A DNA stretch of 64,000 bases from Shinella fusca (GTDB lineage: Bacteria; Pseudomonadota; Alphaproteobacteria; Rhizobiales; Rhizobiaceae): assembly GCF_014203155.1 (NCBI RefSeq), contig NZ_JACHIK010000004.1, forward strand, positions 62,001-126,000, written 5' to 3'. Position numbers and translations under genes: made by a program. Shown one piece after another: positions 49,597 through 60,802 of the stretch (position 1 is its first letter; the number at the start of each line of letters is the position of its first letter). The notes beneath the pieces were generated by a model. That model searched no databases. It was not told the DNA's origin and saw nothing but the letters and a program-made list of their open reading frames with translations.

Positions 49597-50478
49597 TCAG
49601 AGGAGGCCGTAGCGGCGGAGAATGCCGGCGATCTTCTCGTCCTGCTCCGCATTCGGCAGAAGGGCCGGCTGGCGGCTGGCGCCGACGGAAGAATCCTGCA
49701 GGTAGAGCGCGCGCTTGACCATCGCCGGGGCGAAGCCGAGGGCATAGAGATCCGTGCGGAAGGCGGCGAAGGTCGCCTGCTGCTTTTCCGCCTGCGCAAT
49801 GTCGCCCACGTTGTAGGCCTTGAGGAGATCGGCGAGCACCTGCGGCATGGCGTTGCCGAGGCCGGAGATGCAGCCGGCCGCGCCGTTCTGCAAGGCCCAG
49901 AGCACCAGATGGTCCGGGCCGGAATAGACCTCGAAGCCGTCCACCTCCTTCGCCACCTGGAGATAGGCTTCCAGCGTCTCCCTGGCGCCGCCGGAATCCT
50001 TTATGCCGGCGATGTTGCCGTGGCCGGCGAGCGTGCGCGCGGTCTCCGGCTCGATGTGGTTCTGCGTGCGGGCCGGGATGTCATAGAGATAGACCGGCGT
50101 CGTCACCGCATCGGCGACCGTCGAGAAATGGCGGATGAGGCCGTCCTGCGTGCAGGCGATGAAGAAGGGCGTGATGACGGCGATGCCCGTCACGCCGATG
50201 CGGTCGAATTCGCGCGCCAGCTTCAGCGTCTCGAAGGTCGCGGGCATGCCGGCATTGACGATGACCCTGACGCGTCCGCCCACCTCGTCGACGACCTCCT
50301 CCGTCAGGCGCACTTTCTCCTCGAAGGTGAGTGCCGAGAAGTCGCCGTTGGTGCCGGCGCACATGATGTTGTTGCCGGCCTCGACCTGGCGGCGGACCTG
50401 CGCGCGCGTCGCCTGATAGTTGACGGTCTCGTCCTCGTTGAAGCAGGTGACGAGGGCGACGAAGGCTTGTTTGGTCAT
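49597..50478 (-). CDS. DapA/NanA-family pyruvate-dependent aldolase or synthase
   Basis: A 293-residue class I (Schiff-base) TIM-barrel enzyme. The active-site tyrosine is in PVYLYDIPART and the lysine in NIAGIKDSGG. The 2-oxo-acid carboxylate loop reads AGTNGDFSALT in place of the G-T-T-G-E of DapA or G-S-T-G-E-N of NanA, so the second substrate should differ from both. Last gene of the importer operon, 25 bases after the ATPase gene. The divergent operon carries a sialidase-like hydrolase. The pairing suggests a cleaved or condensed 2-oxo sugar acid, but sialic acid itself is not supported. Confidence 0.85.
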   Translation of the reverse strand: MTKQAFVALVTCFNEDETVNYQATRAQVRRQVEAGNNIMCAGTNGDFSALTFEEKVRLTEEVVDEVGGRVRVIVNAGMPATFETLKLAREFDRIGVTGIAVITPFFIACTQDGLIRHFSTVADAVTTPVYLYDIPARTQNHIEPETARTLAGHGNIAGIKDSGGARETLEAYLQVAKEVDGFEVYSGPDHLVLWALQNGAAGCISGLGNAMPQVLADLLKAYNVGDIAQAEKQQATFAAFRTDLYALGFAPAMVKRALYLQDSSVGASRQPALLPNAEQDEKIAGILRRYGLL

Positions 50479-50503
50479 CGGTCTTCCTTTGGCTCGGGCG
50501 CGC

Positions 50504-52118
<1,615 letters not shown>

Positions 52119-52126
<8 letters not shown>

Positions 52127-53039
52127 TCTTGCGGCCTTTCATTTCGAGACGCCAGCGCTGCACCGGATCGAGCGCGATGCGCAGCCAGTTGGAAAGCATG
52201 TTGAGCGACATGGTGGTGAGGATGATCGCAAGGCCCGGCCAGAACGAGAGCCACCAGGCATTGGTGAGATACTGCCGGCCCTGCGAGATCATCAGGCCCC
52301 AGGTGATTTCCGGCGGCTGGATGCCGATGCCGAGGAAGGAGAGCGCGCTTTCGGCCAGCATCACATAGGCGAAGTCGAGCGTGGCGAGCGTCGTCAGCGT
52401 CGGCAGCACGACCGGCAGGATGTGCCGGAAGAGGATGCGCCGGTCGGACGCGCCCATGACGCGGGCGGCCTGCACGAACATGCGCTCGCGGATTTCCAGC
52501 ACCTCGGCCCGCGTCGTGCGCAGATAGACCGGGATACGGGTGATCGCCAGCACCAGCATCAGGTTGAGGATGGACGAGCCGAGGATATAGAGCACGATCA
52601 CGGCGATCAGCAGCGAGGGGAAGGACATGATGACGTCCGCCAGCCGCATGATCACCTGGTTGACGCGCGGCGAGGAAAAGCCGGCGACGAGCCCGAGCAA
52701 GGTGCCGACGGCGGCCGAGAGTGCCACCGCGCCGGCGGCGACCATCAGCGTGTTCTGCGTGGCGACGACGATGCGGGCGAGCAGCGGCCGGCCGAGCGCG
52801 TCGGCGCCCATCCACCACACCCAGCCGCGCTCCCAGTCGAAGGGCGCGGCGTTGCGGCCGCGAAGGTTCTGCTTGGTCGCCAGCTCCCCGAGCCAGCTCG
52901 GCCCGACGATGGCGAGGATCACGATGAAGACGAGGAAGATCGCCGCGCAGAGCGCGAACTTGTCGGCAAGCAGCATGCGGACCATGCGCGTTGCGAAATT
53001 CGGTTCGTCGGCGAGGATGGTATCGGTCTGAAGGGTCAT
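52119..53039 (-). CDS. Dipeptide-type ABC transporter permease (DppC family)
   Basis: A 306-residue permease with the DppC signature WWMGADALGRPLLARIV and the coupling loop ERMFVQAARVMGASDRRILFRHILPVV. Note Ala for Asp-Thr in the usual 'GTD-x-x-G-R-D' block: it reads GADALGRP. ATG 53039 is the family start; it is ten bases after the DppB-like stop. Confidence 0.9.
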
Positions 53040-53049
53040 TTCCGCCTCC

Positions 53050-53964
53050 TCAATGCCGGATGCGCGGATCGAGCAGCGCATAGGCAAGGTCGATCAGAAG
53101 GTTCATGAGGAAGATCGCCAGCGCCGTGACGAGGATCGCGGCGAGCACGACGTTGAAGTCGCGCTGGAGGATGGAATCGATCATCAGCTTGCCGACGCCC
53201 GGAAAGCCGAAGATCGTCTCGACGATCACCGCGCCGTTGAGGAGGCTCGCCGCCTGGTCGCCGATCACCGTTATGACCGGCAGCATGGCGTTGCGCAGCG
53301 CATGGACGAAGATGATCGAGCGCGATTTGACGCCCTTGGCCCGGGCCGTCTTCACATAGGCCGACGAAAGGGCGCCGATCATCGAGCCGCGCACCACCTG
53401 CACGATGATGCCGAAAGGACGGATGAACAGGACCGCGATCGGCAGGATCCAGTGCAGCAGCGAGCCGGTGCCCGAGGTCGGCAGCCAGGCGAGGTTCACG
53501 GAGAAGACGACGATCGCGACGATGGCGACCCAGAAATCGGGCACGGAAGCACCGATCAGCGAGATGATCGAGGAGAGGCGGTCGAAGAAGCCGCCGGCGC
53601 GAAAGGCGGCAAGCGAGCCGACGAGGATGGCCGCGCCCGTGACGAGGCTCATGGTGATGACGGCAAGCCAGAGCGTCCAGGTGAAGGCCTCCAGCACGAC
53701 GTCCAGCGCCGGCCGCGCCTTGCGCAGCGATTCGCCGAGGTCGCCCGTCAGCACGTCGCCGACATAGTGGGCGAACTGCACCAGCAGCGGATCGTTCAGG
53801 CCGTGCAGTTCGCGGAACTGCTGCTTCATTTCCGCGGACGCCTCGACCGGAAGGAAGAGCGCGGCCGGATCGCCCGTCAGGCGGGACAGGAAGAAGACCA
53901 TGACGATCAGCCCGACGAGGGAGATCAGACTGGCCACAGCGCGTTTTCGAACGAATTTCAGCAT
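53050..53964 (-). CDS. Dipeptide-type ABC transporter permease (DppB family)
   Basis: A 304-residue permease with about six helices. It begins MLKFVRKRAVASLISLVGL and has the coupling loop SSAYVKTARAKGVKSRSIIFVHALRNAM. The upstream in-frame extension to 54051 is non-homologous and covers the stem-loop at 53984-54006. It pairs with the DppC-like permease to form the pore. Confidence 0.9.
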   Translation of the reverse strand: MLKFVRKRAVASLISLVGLIVMVFFLSRLTGDPAALFLPVEASAEMKQQFRELHGLNDPLLVQFAHYVGDVLTGDLGESLRKARPALDVVLEAFTWTLWLAVITMSLVTGAAILVGSLAAFRAGGFFDRLSSIISLIGASVPDFWVAIVAIVVFSVNLAWLPTSGTGSLLHWILPIAVLFIRPFGIIVQVVRGSMIGALSSAYVKTARAKGVKSRSIIFVHALRNAMLPVITVIGDQAASLLNGAVIVETIFGFPGVGKLMIDSILQRDFNVVLAAILVTALAIFLMNLLIDLAYALLDPRIRH

Positions 53965-53983
53965 GGCGCCCTCGGATAAACCC

Positions 53984-54006
53984 GGCGGCGGGATCATCCC
54001 GCCGCC
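53984..54006 (-). repeat. Perfect 10-bp stem-loop between binding-protein and permease genes
   Basis: GGCGGCGGGA (53984-53993) pairs with TCCCGCCGCC (53997-54006) across a 3-base loop, the strongest short hairpin seen in the window. It lies 45 bases after the binding-protein stop (minus strand) and 19 bases before the DppB-like ATG. No U-run. It would favour the binding-protein message over the rest of the operon. Confidence 0.6.
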
Positions 54007-54051
54007 TTGATTGCTGTTGTGGCCGGCGAACGCAGGGTTCGCCAGAGGCAT

Positions 54052-55551
54052 TTACTTGATCTTGATCTCCGAGAGCTGGAGCGTCCCGTTCGTCGCCATG
54101 GTGGGCGTGAAATCGAGACGTTCGGAAACCCGCGAGAAGCCGACCATGTGGAACAGGAGCACATCGGCGACGACGTCGTCATGCAGATAGGCGATGAGTT
54201 CCTTCCAGAGCTTGGCGCGTTCATCGCCGACGGCGGCCGAAGCGCGCTTGATCAGGTCGTCGACCTTCGGATCGGAGAAGCCGGACTGCGTGCCTTCGGA
54301 GTCGTACTTGAAGAACATCGAGAACGACGGGTCGCCCTTGGAGTTGTCATGCATGGCGGCGACGAGGATCGGGCCGCGGCCTTCCTTGAAGGGCTTGGAG
54401 TAGTACTGCTCGTGCTCGGCGACCTCGACGAACTTCAGGTCGATCTTGAAGCCGACGTCCTGGAGCTGCGCCTGGATGGCCTCCATGATCTCGGTGACGT
54501 TCGGGAAGTTGGCCGTGCGGGCGATGATGGTGATCGGCGTGTCGACCTTGACGCCGTCGGCCTTGGCTTCTTCCAGGAGCTTCTTGGCGCCGTCCGGATC
54601 GAACGGGAAGACCTTCACGTCCGGATTCCAGCCGAGCGTCGGCGGCGGCACGATGGCGGTCGCCAGCAGCGCGCCCTCGGGCACCAGCGTGCCGAGGAAG
54701 GCCTGGCGGTCGATGGCAAGGTTCAGCGCACGGCGCACGCGCACGTCGTTCAACGGCTCGATATTGTGGTCGATGCGCAGGTAGACGGTCTCGCTGTCGA
54801 GATAGGAGAAGTCGGTCGCCGGGTTGGTGGCGTCGAGCTGCGAGATCGACGGGGAAAGGTCCGCCTCGCCGGTCTGCACCATGGCGGCGCGGACGGACGG
54901 ATCGGCGCGGAAGAGATAGGTCGCTTCCGTCACTTCCGGCTTCTCGCCCCAGTAGTCGTCGCGGGCGGTGAGCACGATCTGCTGGCCCGGCGTCCATTCG
55001 GTCAGCTTGTAGGGGCCGGTGCCGACGGGCTCGCGCACGAATTCCATCGGCGTTTCCTCCGGAACGATCGTCAGCAGCGACATCAGTAGCGGCAGGATCG
55101 GCTGGACCGGATCGGCCTTGAAGTCGATCGTGTAGTCGTCGACGACGGTCGGCGTGATCGTCATGCCGCCGAAGTAGCGGCGCGACTCGCAAGAGTTCTT
55201 GTCGCTCATGATGCGGTTGAAGCTGTGCTCGACGTCCTTGGCGTCGAAGCCCGTGCCGTCGGAGAACTTGACGCCCTGGCGCAGGTGGAAGCGCCAGCTG
55301 CCGTCGGCGTTCTGCTCCCACTTCTCGGCAAGGCGCGGCATCAGGCCCTTGTCGCCGCGCACGTCGAGCTCGGTCATCGTCTCGCTGACATTCTCCATGA
55401 TGACGCGGCCGATATTGGAGCGCGTCGCCATGCAGGGCTCGAGCAGGTCGGCCTCTTCCGGAAGCACGATCTTGATCGGGCCGGACCCGGCGAAGGCGGT
55501 CGAAAGGGTGGACCCCAGCATGAGGGCACCCAGGATGAGCATTTTTTTCAC
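54052..55551 (-). CDS. Dipeptide/oligosaccharide-type ABC transporter substrate-binding protein (family 5)
   Basis: A 499-residue family-5 binding protein with a Sec signal (residues 1-21, cleavage near AFAGSG). The signature region is MPRLAEKWEQNADGSWRFHLRQGVKFSDGTGFDAKDVEHSFNRI, and 'GTGPYKLTEWTPGQQIVL' follows. In Haemophilus ducreyi a transporter of this class imports sialic acid, so sugar-acid cargo is possible for the family. It follows the DMT gene by 26 bases and comes before the permeases. Confidence 0.9.
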   Translation of the reverse strand: MKKMLILGALMLGSTLSTAFAGSGPIKIVLPEEADLLEPCMATRSNIGRVIMENVSETMTELDVRGDKGLMPRLAEKWEQNADGSWRFHLRQGVKFSDGTGFDAKDVEHSFNRIMSDKNSCESRRYFGGMTITPTVVDDYTIDFKADPVQPILPLLMSLLTIVPEETPMEFVREPVGTGPYKLTEWTPGQQIVLTARDDYWGEKPEVTEATYLFRADPSVRAAMVQTGEADLSPSISQLDATNPATDFSYLDSETVYLRIDHNIEPLNDVRVRRALNLAIDRQAFLGTLVPEGALLATAIVPPPTLGWNPDVKVFPFDPDGAKKLLEEAKADGVKVDTPITIIARTANFPNVTEIMEAIQAQLQDVGFKIDLKFVEVAEHEQYYSKPFKEGRGPILVAAMHDNSKGDPSFSMFFKYDSEGTQSGFSDPKVDDLIKRASAAVGDERAKLWKELIAYLHDDVVADVLLFHMVGFSRVSERLDFTPTMATNGTLQLSEIKIK

Positions 55552-55577
55552 GGCATTTCCTCCCTAGTGAAAGTCGT

Positions 55578-56450
55578 TCAGGCAGATGTCGGTTTTCCCG
55601 ATCGCGCGGCGATCAGTGCCGCGCAACAGATGAGCCCGCCGCCGCACAGCGTCGTCAGGGCGATGTTTTCGCCGAACAGCGCGAACCCGCCGAGCGCCAC
55701 CAGAGGCAGGCGCAGGAAATCGACGGGGGCGACGATGGTGGCGGGGGCGAGCGAGAAGGCATGGGTCATCAGCCCCATGCAGGCGGCGCCGATGACGCCC
55801 TGCAGCGCGAGCAGCCCCATCTCCTTCGATCCGGGCATGGTCCAGAACGGAAGCGCGAAGAGGAGCGCAATCGGCACGGTCAGGAGAAGGTTCCAGACGA
55901 CGAGCGTTCCGGTCGCATCCCCCTTCGACATGGATTTGAGGATGAGCTGGATGGCCGACTGGAGCACCGCGCCCGCAAGCGCAAGAAGAATGGCAAGGCT
56001 GAAGCCGGCGCCGGACGGCCCGATGACGAAGAGCGCGCCGACGAAGCCGATGGCGACGGCGCCGATCATCGCCGGGCCGGGCCGTTCGCCGAGCGTCAGT
56101 GCGGCGCCGAGCACGAGAAAGACCGGCGAGGTGAAGGCGATGGCCGTGACGTCGGCAAGCGGACCCCAGCTGAAGGCGGCGAAGAAGGCGACCATGGCGA
56201 GAAGCTTGAAGCCTGCGCGCACCGCATGCTGGCGCAGGGGATGGACCGAGCGCAGCACCGAGGGGCGCAGGGCGATCCACGGAAGAAGCACGACGGCGCC
56301 GAAGAAGGCCCGGAAGAAGCCGATGACGAACGGATGCACCGCACCGTCGAGGGCGCGCACGATCACCGCATCGCTCGCCGCCAGGATGGCGGCGCCGACG
56401 GCAAAGATGACGGCCGCCCTGGCCTTCGGGGGTTTGCCGGTTACCGGCAT
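55578..56450 (-). CDS. EamA/DMT-family transporter
   Basis: A 290-residue membrane protein with ten hydrophobic helices in two EamA repeats (about 12-140 and 155-285). The second repeat contains 'LLALQGVIGAACMGLMTHAFSLAPATIVAPVDFLRLP'. Members export amino acids or small metabolites. It is the first gene of the minus-strand operon, divergent from the sialidase-like gene. It may relieve build-up of a pathway intermediate. ATG 56450 lies behind AGGA; an extension to 56531 is non-homologous. Confidence 0.85.
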   Translation of the reverse strand: MPVTGKPPKARAAVIFAVGAAILAASDAVIVRALDGAVHPFVIGFFRAFFGAVVLLPWIALRPSVLRSVHPLRQHAVRAGFKLLAMVAFFAAFSWGPLADVTAIAFTSPVFLVLGAALTLGERPGPAMIGAVAIGFVGALFVIGPSGAGFSLAILLALAGAVLQSAIQLILKSMSKGDATGTLVVWNLLLTVPIALLFALPFWTMPGSKEMGLLALQGVIGAACMGLMTHAFSLAPATIVAPVDFLRLPLVALGGFALFGENIALTTLCGGGLICCAALIAARSGKPTSA

Positions 56451-56543
56451 GGAATCCTCCTTCCCGGCGTCCTCCCGCCGGCTTGACCAGACCATCCCCT
56501 TTTCAGGCAAGTTTGTCAATTTGTTTCGCAATGTAAAATCGTA

Positions 56544-56605
56544 CGTTTTAAAACCATAAAAATTATTCGTTTTAAATCAGTTATTTATGTAAAGATAACA
56601 GCAAA
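56544..56605. promoter_or_regulatory. Divergent control region of the sialidase-like locus
   Basis: This AT-rich stretch lies between divergent operons (56451-56689). It has two CGTTTTAAA repeats 24 bases apart (56544-56552 and 56568-56576); the first is within the palindrome GTTTTAAAAC (56545-56554). TAAAGATAACAGCAAA (56590-56605) matches the element upstream of the kinase-GntR operon (61845-61860, minus strand) at 15 of 16 positions. A TTGACA lies at 56634-56639 with no clear -10. Confidence 0.55.
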
Positions 56606-56689
56606 AATTAGAAGACGAGTAACATACTTAAACTTGACAACTTTGGAAATTTCGCGATTTTCGACACCATGCAGGAGGAGGAGCGCGAA

Positions 56690-57886
56690 ATGGACCCGCA
56701 AGAAATAGCCCGCAACATGAATGGCCTGCTCCAGGCCGTTTCGCCCGAGCGCGCGGAGGCCCTGCTGCCCTCGCCCATGGTGCAGAACCATGCGGCGTTC
56801 CTGCACATGCTCTCCGACGGGGCGCTCGTCTGCGCCTGGTTCGGGGGCACGCTGGAAGGCAAGTCGGACATCTCCATCTTCGCCTCCGTCCTGCCGCAGG
56901 GCGCGACGCAATGGGGGCCGCCGCAGCGGCTGAGCTTCGATGCGGATCATTCCGAGCAGAACCCGGTACTCTTCACCGCCCCGGACGGCCGGCTCTGGCT
57001 CTTCCACACCTCGCAGCCCTCCGGCAACCAGGACGAATGCCGCATCCGCATGGCCGAAATCCGGCGCGACGCATCCGATCCGCTGGTGCTGACCGCATCC
57101 GAAGGCCGCTACCTCGACCTGCCGCGCGGCTGCTTCGTGCGCGCGCCGCTGGTGGTGCGCGACGACGGGGCGTGGCTGCTGCCGATCTTCCGCTGCGTCC
57201 AGCGTCCCGGCCAGAAATGGAACGGCAGCCACGACACGGCCGCCGTCGGCATTTCGCCGGATCAGGGCGCGACCTGGCGGCTGGAGGATCTCGGCCAGTC
57301 CATCGGCTGCGTGCACATGTCGCCCGTCTCGCTGGGCGAAGGGCGCCTTGCCGCCTTCTTCCGCCGCCGGCAGGCCGACCATGTCTACCGCACCGAGAGC
57401 CGCGACGGCGGGCGCTCCTGGTCCGCGCCTGCGGCCAGCGACGTGCCGAACAACAATTCCTCCATCGCCGCCGTCCACCTTTCGGACGGGCGGGTCGCGA
57501 TGATCTGCAATCCCGTCAGCGCCGCCCAGTCGGCAGACAGGCGCGTCTCGCTCTATGACGAGCTCGGCGAAAACGACGACCGGCCCGACGCGGATCCGGC
57601 CGGCGGCTGCGTACCCGTCTGGGGCGTGCCGCGCGCGCCGGTCGCCCTTTGCCTTTCGGAAGACGGCGGGAAGACCTTCCCCGTGCGCCTTCTCATCGAG
57701 GACGGCCCGGGCACCTGCCTTTCCAACGACTCGACCGACGGCCGCAACAAGGAAATGTCCTATCCCTGGCTACTGGAAGGGCCGGACGGCACGATGCACC
57801 TTGCCTACACCTACCACCGGCGCGCCATCAAATATGTCCGCCTTGCCCCCGGCTGGGCGAGCGCCGACGCACGGAGACTTTCATGA
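56690..57886 (+). CDS. Sialidase-like BNR-repeat beta-propeller protein, no signal peptide
   Basis: A 398-residue six-bladed-propeller-type protein of the BNR/sialidase superfamily. Three Asp boxes are clear: SPDQGATW (about 189-196), SRDGGRSW (about 237-244) and SEDGGKTF (about 323-330). The '[17 protein letters not shown]' and '[16 protein letters not shown]' segments match the BNR_2 subgroup. There is no export signal, so it works in the cytoplasm on an imported compound. I choose ATG 56690, behind GGAGGAGGAG (56673-56682); ATG 56669 lies upstream of that site. It overlaps the pdxA2 start by four bases. Sialidase activity itself is not supported, because the arginine triad cannot be confirmed by eye. 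Confidence 0.82.
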   Translation: MDPQEIARNMNGLLQAVSPERAEALLPSPMVQNHAAFLHMLSDGALVCAWFGGTLEGKSDISIFASVLPQGATQWGPPQRLSFDADHSEQNPVLFTAPDGRLWLFHTSQPSGNQDECRIRMAEIRRDASDPLVLTASEGRYLDLPRGCFVRAPLVVRDDGAWLLPIFRCVQRPGQKWNGSHDTAAVGISPDQGATWRLEDLGQSIGCVHMSPVSLGEGRLAAFFRRRQADHVYRTESRDGGRSWSAPAASDVPNNNSSIAAVHLSDGRVAMICNPVSAAQSADRRVSLYDELGENDDRPDADPAGGCVPVWGVPRAPVALCLSEDGGKTFPVRLLIEDGPGTCLSNDSTDGRNKEMSYPWLLEGPDGTMHLAYTYHRRAIKYVRLAPGWASADARRLS

Positions 57887-58839
57887 GCAACATCATCGGC
57901 ATAACCATGGGCGACCCGTGCGGGGTCGGCCCGGAGATTTCCGTCCGCGCGCTGGCCGGCATGTCCTCCGGGGAACGGGCGACGATCCGCATCTACGGCA
58001 ATCTCGCGACGCTCGAGGCCGCCCGCACGGCGCTCGGCATCGATATCGACCTTGCCCCTTACGTCGTGGACCTTCCCGTCGAGGGGGCGCCGCTGCCCTG
58101 GGGACAGCTCAGCCCCGTGGCGGGCGACGCCGCCTTCCGCTTCATCGAGAAGGCGGTGCGCGATGCCGAGGCCGGCGTGATCGGCTGCATCGTCACCGCG
58201 CCCATCAACAAGGAGGCGCTGAACCTTGCGGGCCACCACTACGACGGCCATACCGGCATGCTGCGCAGCCTGACCGACGCCAAGGCGGCCTATATGCTGC
58301 TCGCCTCGGACCGTCTCAAGGTCATCCACGTCTCCACCCATGTCTCGCTGCAGGAAGCGATCCGCCGCTCGACGACGGAGCGGGTGCTGGCGACCATCCG
58401 GGCGGGCAACGCCCACCTCAAGCGCATCGGCTATGCCGCCCCGAAGATCGCGGTCGCCGGCATCAACCCCCATTGCGGCGAGAACGGCCTTTTCGGCACG
58501 GAGGACGACGACCAGATCGCGCCGGCCGTCGCCGCCGCGCGCGCCGAGGGCATCGACGTGCAGGGCCCGATCTCGGCCGACACCGTGTTCTACCGCGCCT
58601 ATTCCGGCGCCTTCGACCTGGTGGTGGCGCAGTATCACGACCAGGGCCACATCCCGATCAAGCTCGTCGCCTTCGACACGGCCGTCAACGTCTCGGTGGA
58701 CCTGCCGATCGACCGCACCTCCGTCGACCATGGCACGGCGTTCGACATCGCCGGCAAGGGCATCGCCAATCACGGCAACATGAATTCCGCCATCGCCTAT
58801 GCCCGCAAGCTCGTGGCCGGCGACGCCAAGCGAGGATGA
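57883..58839 (+). CDS. pdxA2: PdxA2-type 4-phospho-sugar-acid dehydrogenase (4-hydroxythreonine-4-phosphate dehydrogenase family)
   Basis: A 318-residue PdxA-family dehydrogenase. It starts [16 protein letters not shown]. The metal-binding histidines are in [20 protein letters not shown] and [12 protein letters not shown]. PdxA2 enzymes act in D-threonate or D-erythronate breakdown: a DUF1537 kinase makes the 4-phosphate and PdxA2 oxidises and decarboxylates it to dihydroxyacetone phosphate. A DUF1537 kinase is 2 kb away (60803-61831), fitting this role and not pyridoxine synthesis. Translation is coupled to the sialidase-like gene. Confidence 0.85.
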   Translation: MSNIIGITMGDPCGVGPEISVRALAGMSSGERATIRIYGNLATLEAARTALGIDIDLAPYVVDLPVEGAPLPWGQLSPVAGDAAFRFIEKAVRDAEAGVIGCIVTAPINKEALNLAGHHYDGHTGMLRSLTDAKAAYMLLASDRLKVIHVSTHVSLQEAIRRSTTERVLATIRAGNAHLKRIGYAAPKIAVAGINPHCGENGLFGTEDDDQIAPAVAAARAEGIDVQGPISADTVFYRAYSGAFDLVVAQYHDQGHIPIKLVAFDTAVNVSVDLPIDRTSVDHGTAFDIAGKGIANHGNMNSAIAYARKLVAGDAKRG

Positions 58840-58843
58840 CACC

Positions 58844-59962
58844 ATGACCATCGCTCCCATCACCCTTCACCAGCCCCGCCGCCTTGCCGTCGGGGCCGGC
58901 ACGGTCGCGGACGTCGGCGCCTGGGCGGGCGATGCCGCCACCATCCTCGTTATCGCGACGCCGGTCACCGCCGGCTTTGCGGATCGCCTGAACCTTTCCG
59001 GCCGCGTCACCGTCTTCGACGCGATCCCCGGCGAACCGGATATCGTAACCCTCGACGCCGCGCTCGACGCCGCGCGGCGGGCGAGGCCCGACCTCGTCGT
59101 CGGCCTCGGCGGCGGCTCGGTGCTCGATGTCGCCAAGCTCGTCGCCGTGCTGTGGGACAGCGAGCAGACGCTCGCCGACGTCGCCGGCCCGAACCGCGTC
59201 GCCGGCCGCCGCACGCGGCTCGCGCAGGTCGCCACCACCGCCGGCACCGGCTCGGAAGCCGGCATCCGCTCGCTGATCACCGACCCCGCCAAGGGCAACA
59301 AGATCGCGGTCGAAAGCCCGCACATGATCGCCGACTTCGCCGTGCTCGATCCGGAACTCACCTATTCCGTGCCGCCGGCCGTGACCGCCGCCACCGGCGT
59401 CGACGCCATGGCGCATTGCGTCGAGGCCTTCACCAACCGCCGCGCCCATCCGATGATCGACGGTTTCGCCCGCATGGGCTTCCGCCTCGTCGGCAAATAT
59501 CTCGCCCGTGCCGTGAGGGACGGGGCGGACACGGAGGCGCGCGAGGGGCTGATGCTCGCCTCCTACTACGGCGGCATCTGCCTCGGCCCGGTGAACACCG
59601 CCGCCGGCCACGCCATCGCCTACCCGCTCGGCACGCGCCTGCGCCTGCCGCACGGCCTTGCCAATGCGGTCATCTTCCCGCACGTCCTTGCCTTCAACCG
59701 GCAGGTGGCGGCGGACAAGACGGCGGAAGTGGCCGAAGCGCTCGGCCTCGGCGAGAACCTTTCCACGGAAGCGCTGCTCGACACCGCCTGCGGCTTCTGC
59801 CGCGACCTCGGCATCGAGATGTCGCTTGCCGCGCACGGCGCGATGGCGGACGACCTGCCGCTCTATGCCGGCGAAGCCCACGCCAACCGCCGCCTGATGG
59901 ACAACAACCCCATCGACATGAGCGTGGAAGACGTCCTCGCCATCTACAAGGCGGCCTTCTAG
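58844..59962 (+). CDS. Iron-containing alcohol dehydrogenase (group III)
   Basis: A 372-residue Fe-ADH. The NAD-binding segment is GLGGGSVLDVAKLVA. Metal ligands appear in GVDAMAHCVEAF (Asp and His, four apart), TAAGHAIAYPLG and LPHGLANAV. 'TTAGTGSEAGI' and 'VNTAAGHAIAYPLGTRLRLPHG' place it near the hydroxyacid-oxoacid transhydrogenase/maleylacetate-reductase-like group. It follows pdxA2 by four bases. It may oxidise an alcohol released by the sialidase-like enzyme or reduce an aldehyde product. A strong terminator follows. Confidence 0.87.
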   Translation: MTIAPITLHQPRRLAVGAGTVADVGAWAGDAATILVIATPVTAGFADRLNLSGRVTVFDAIPGEPDIVTLDAALDAARRARPDLVVGLGGGSVLDVAKLVAVLWDSEQTLADVAGPNRVAGRRTRLAQVATTAGTGSEAGIRSLITDPAKGNKIAVESPHMIADFAVLDPELTYSVPPAVTAATGVDAMAHCVEAFTNRRAHPMIDGFARMGFRLVGKYLARAVRDGADTEAREGLMLASYYGGICLGPVNTAAGHAIAYPLGTRLRLPHGLANAVIFPHVLAFNRQVAADKTAEVAEALGLGENLSTEALLDTACGFCRDLGIEMSLAAHGAMADDLPLYAGEAHANRRLMDNNPIDMSVEDVLAIYKAAF

Positions 59963-59990
59963 AAGGACCGCCGATCCTCCCAAGGGAAAA

Positions 59991-60020
59991 GCCGCCGGAT
60001 CGCTCCGGCGGCCTCTTTCG
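59991..60020 (+). terminator. Intrinsic terminator of the sialidase-like/pdxA2/Fe-ADH operon
   Basis: GCCGCCGGA (59991-59999) pairs perfectly with TCCGGCGGC (60004-60012) across the TCGC loop, followed by CTCTTTCG and TTT. It comes 28 bases after the Fe-ADH stop. Confidence 0.75.
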
Positions 60021-60097
60021 TTTGGCGGGCAGCCGAAGCCTCCCCCACCGTCGTCAAGCCCGAGCATGACGGAAGAGAGAGGGAAAGTGAACGAAGC

Positions 60098-60799
60098 CTA
60101 CTTGCTCGTCTGGAACAGGCGCTCGCGCGAGCCGCTGAGGTGGTCGTGCATGAGCTGGCGGGCCTTGGCGCCGTCCCGGCGCGTAATGGCGTCGGCGATC
60201 GCCTCGTGCTCGGCGAAGACCCGGCTGAGGCCGGTCGTCTCGCGCTTTACCGAGGCGCCGTGGAAGCGCATGCCGACGGCGATATGGTCCTTGAGGGCTT
60301 CCATGGCCGTGAAGAAATAGCTGTTCTGCGCCGCGCGGGCGATGGCGAGATGGAACTGGAAGTCCGCATCCTCGCGGTGGGACTGCCGGTTGGTGGCGTC
60401 GCGCATCAGCTCGAGCGCCTGGCGGATGGCGCTCATCGTATCGGCGTCGTGGCGCTCCGCGGCCGCAGCGGCCGCGGCCGGCTCGACGGTCAGGCGGAAC
60501 TCGTAGCAGTTGAGGAGATCGGCGACGTTTTCGAGCTGCCCGAAGCCGAGCGGCTCGCGCATGCCGACGGCGCGCACGAAGCTGCCGGCGCCCCGGCGCG
60601 AATAGATGAACCCCTGCTCGCGCAGCCGCCGCAGCGCCTCGCGCACGACGGGGCGGGAAACCTCGAACTCGATCGCCAGGTCATGCTCCGTCGGCAGCCG
60701 CTCGTCCGCCTGGTAGGCGCCCGACTTGATGGCGCGGTGCATGCGCTCGAAGACGATGTCGCCGAGGCTCTTGCGTGCTGTTCCGTTCTCCAGTCCCAT
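60098..60799 (-). CDS. GntR-family regulator, FadR subgroup (FCD domain)
   Basis: A 233-residue regulator. Residues about 10-75 form the winged helix (LPTEHDLAIEFEVSRPVVREALRRLREQGFI). Residues about 95-220 form the FCD helical bundle, with Asp and three His positions ('ADFQFHLAIARAAQN', 'HEAIADAI', 'RQLMHDHLSGS') that bind metal and an organic-acid ligand in relatives. It starts three bases after the kinase stop, so the two are one operon. Matching elements before this operon and before the divergent sialidase-like region suggest it controls both. Confidence 0.87.
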   Translation of the reverse strand: MGLENGTARKSLGDIVFERMHRAIKSGAYQADERLPTEHDLAIEFEVSRPVVREALRRLREQGFIYSRRGAGSFVRAVGMREPLGFGQLENVADLLNCYEFRLTVEPAAAAAAAERHDADTMSAIRQALELMRDATNRQSHREDADFQFHLAIARAAQNSYFFTAMEALKDHIAVGMRFHGASVKRETTGLSRVFAEHEAIADAITRRDGAKARQLMHDHLSGSRERLFQTSK

Positions 60800-60802
60800 C
60801 TG

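Noticed and set aside
57883-58839. Pyridoxine biosynthesis gene pdxA
   Set aside because: No other vitamin B6 gene is near. The operon has a sugar-acid kinase and FadR-type regulator, so the PdxA2 catabolic role is better supported.
59991-60020. Riboswitch in the gap after the Fe-ADH gene
   Set aside because: The stem-loop is a simple GC hairpin followed by T-rich sequence and sits downstream of a stop codon, so it is a terminator.
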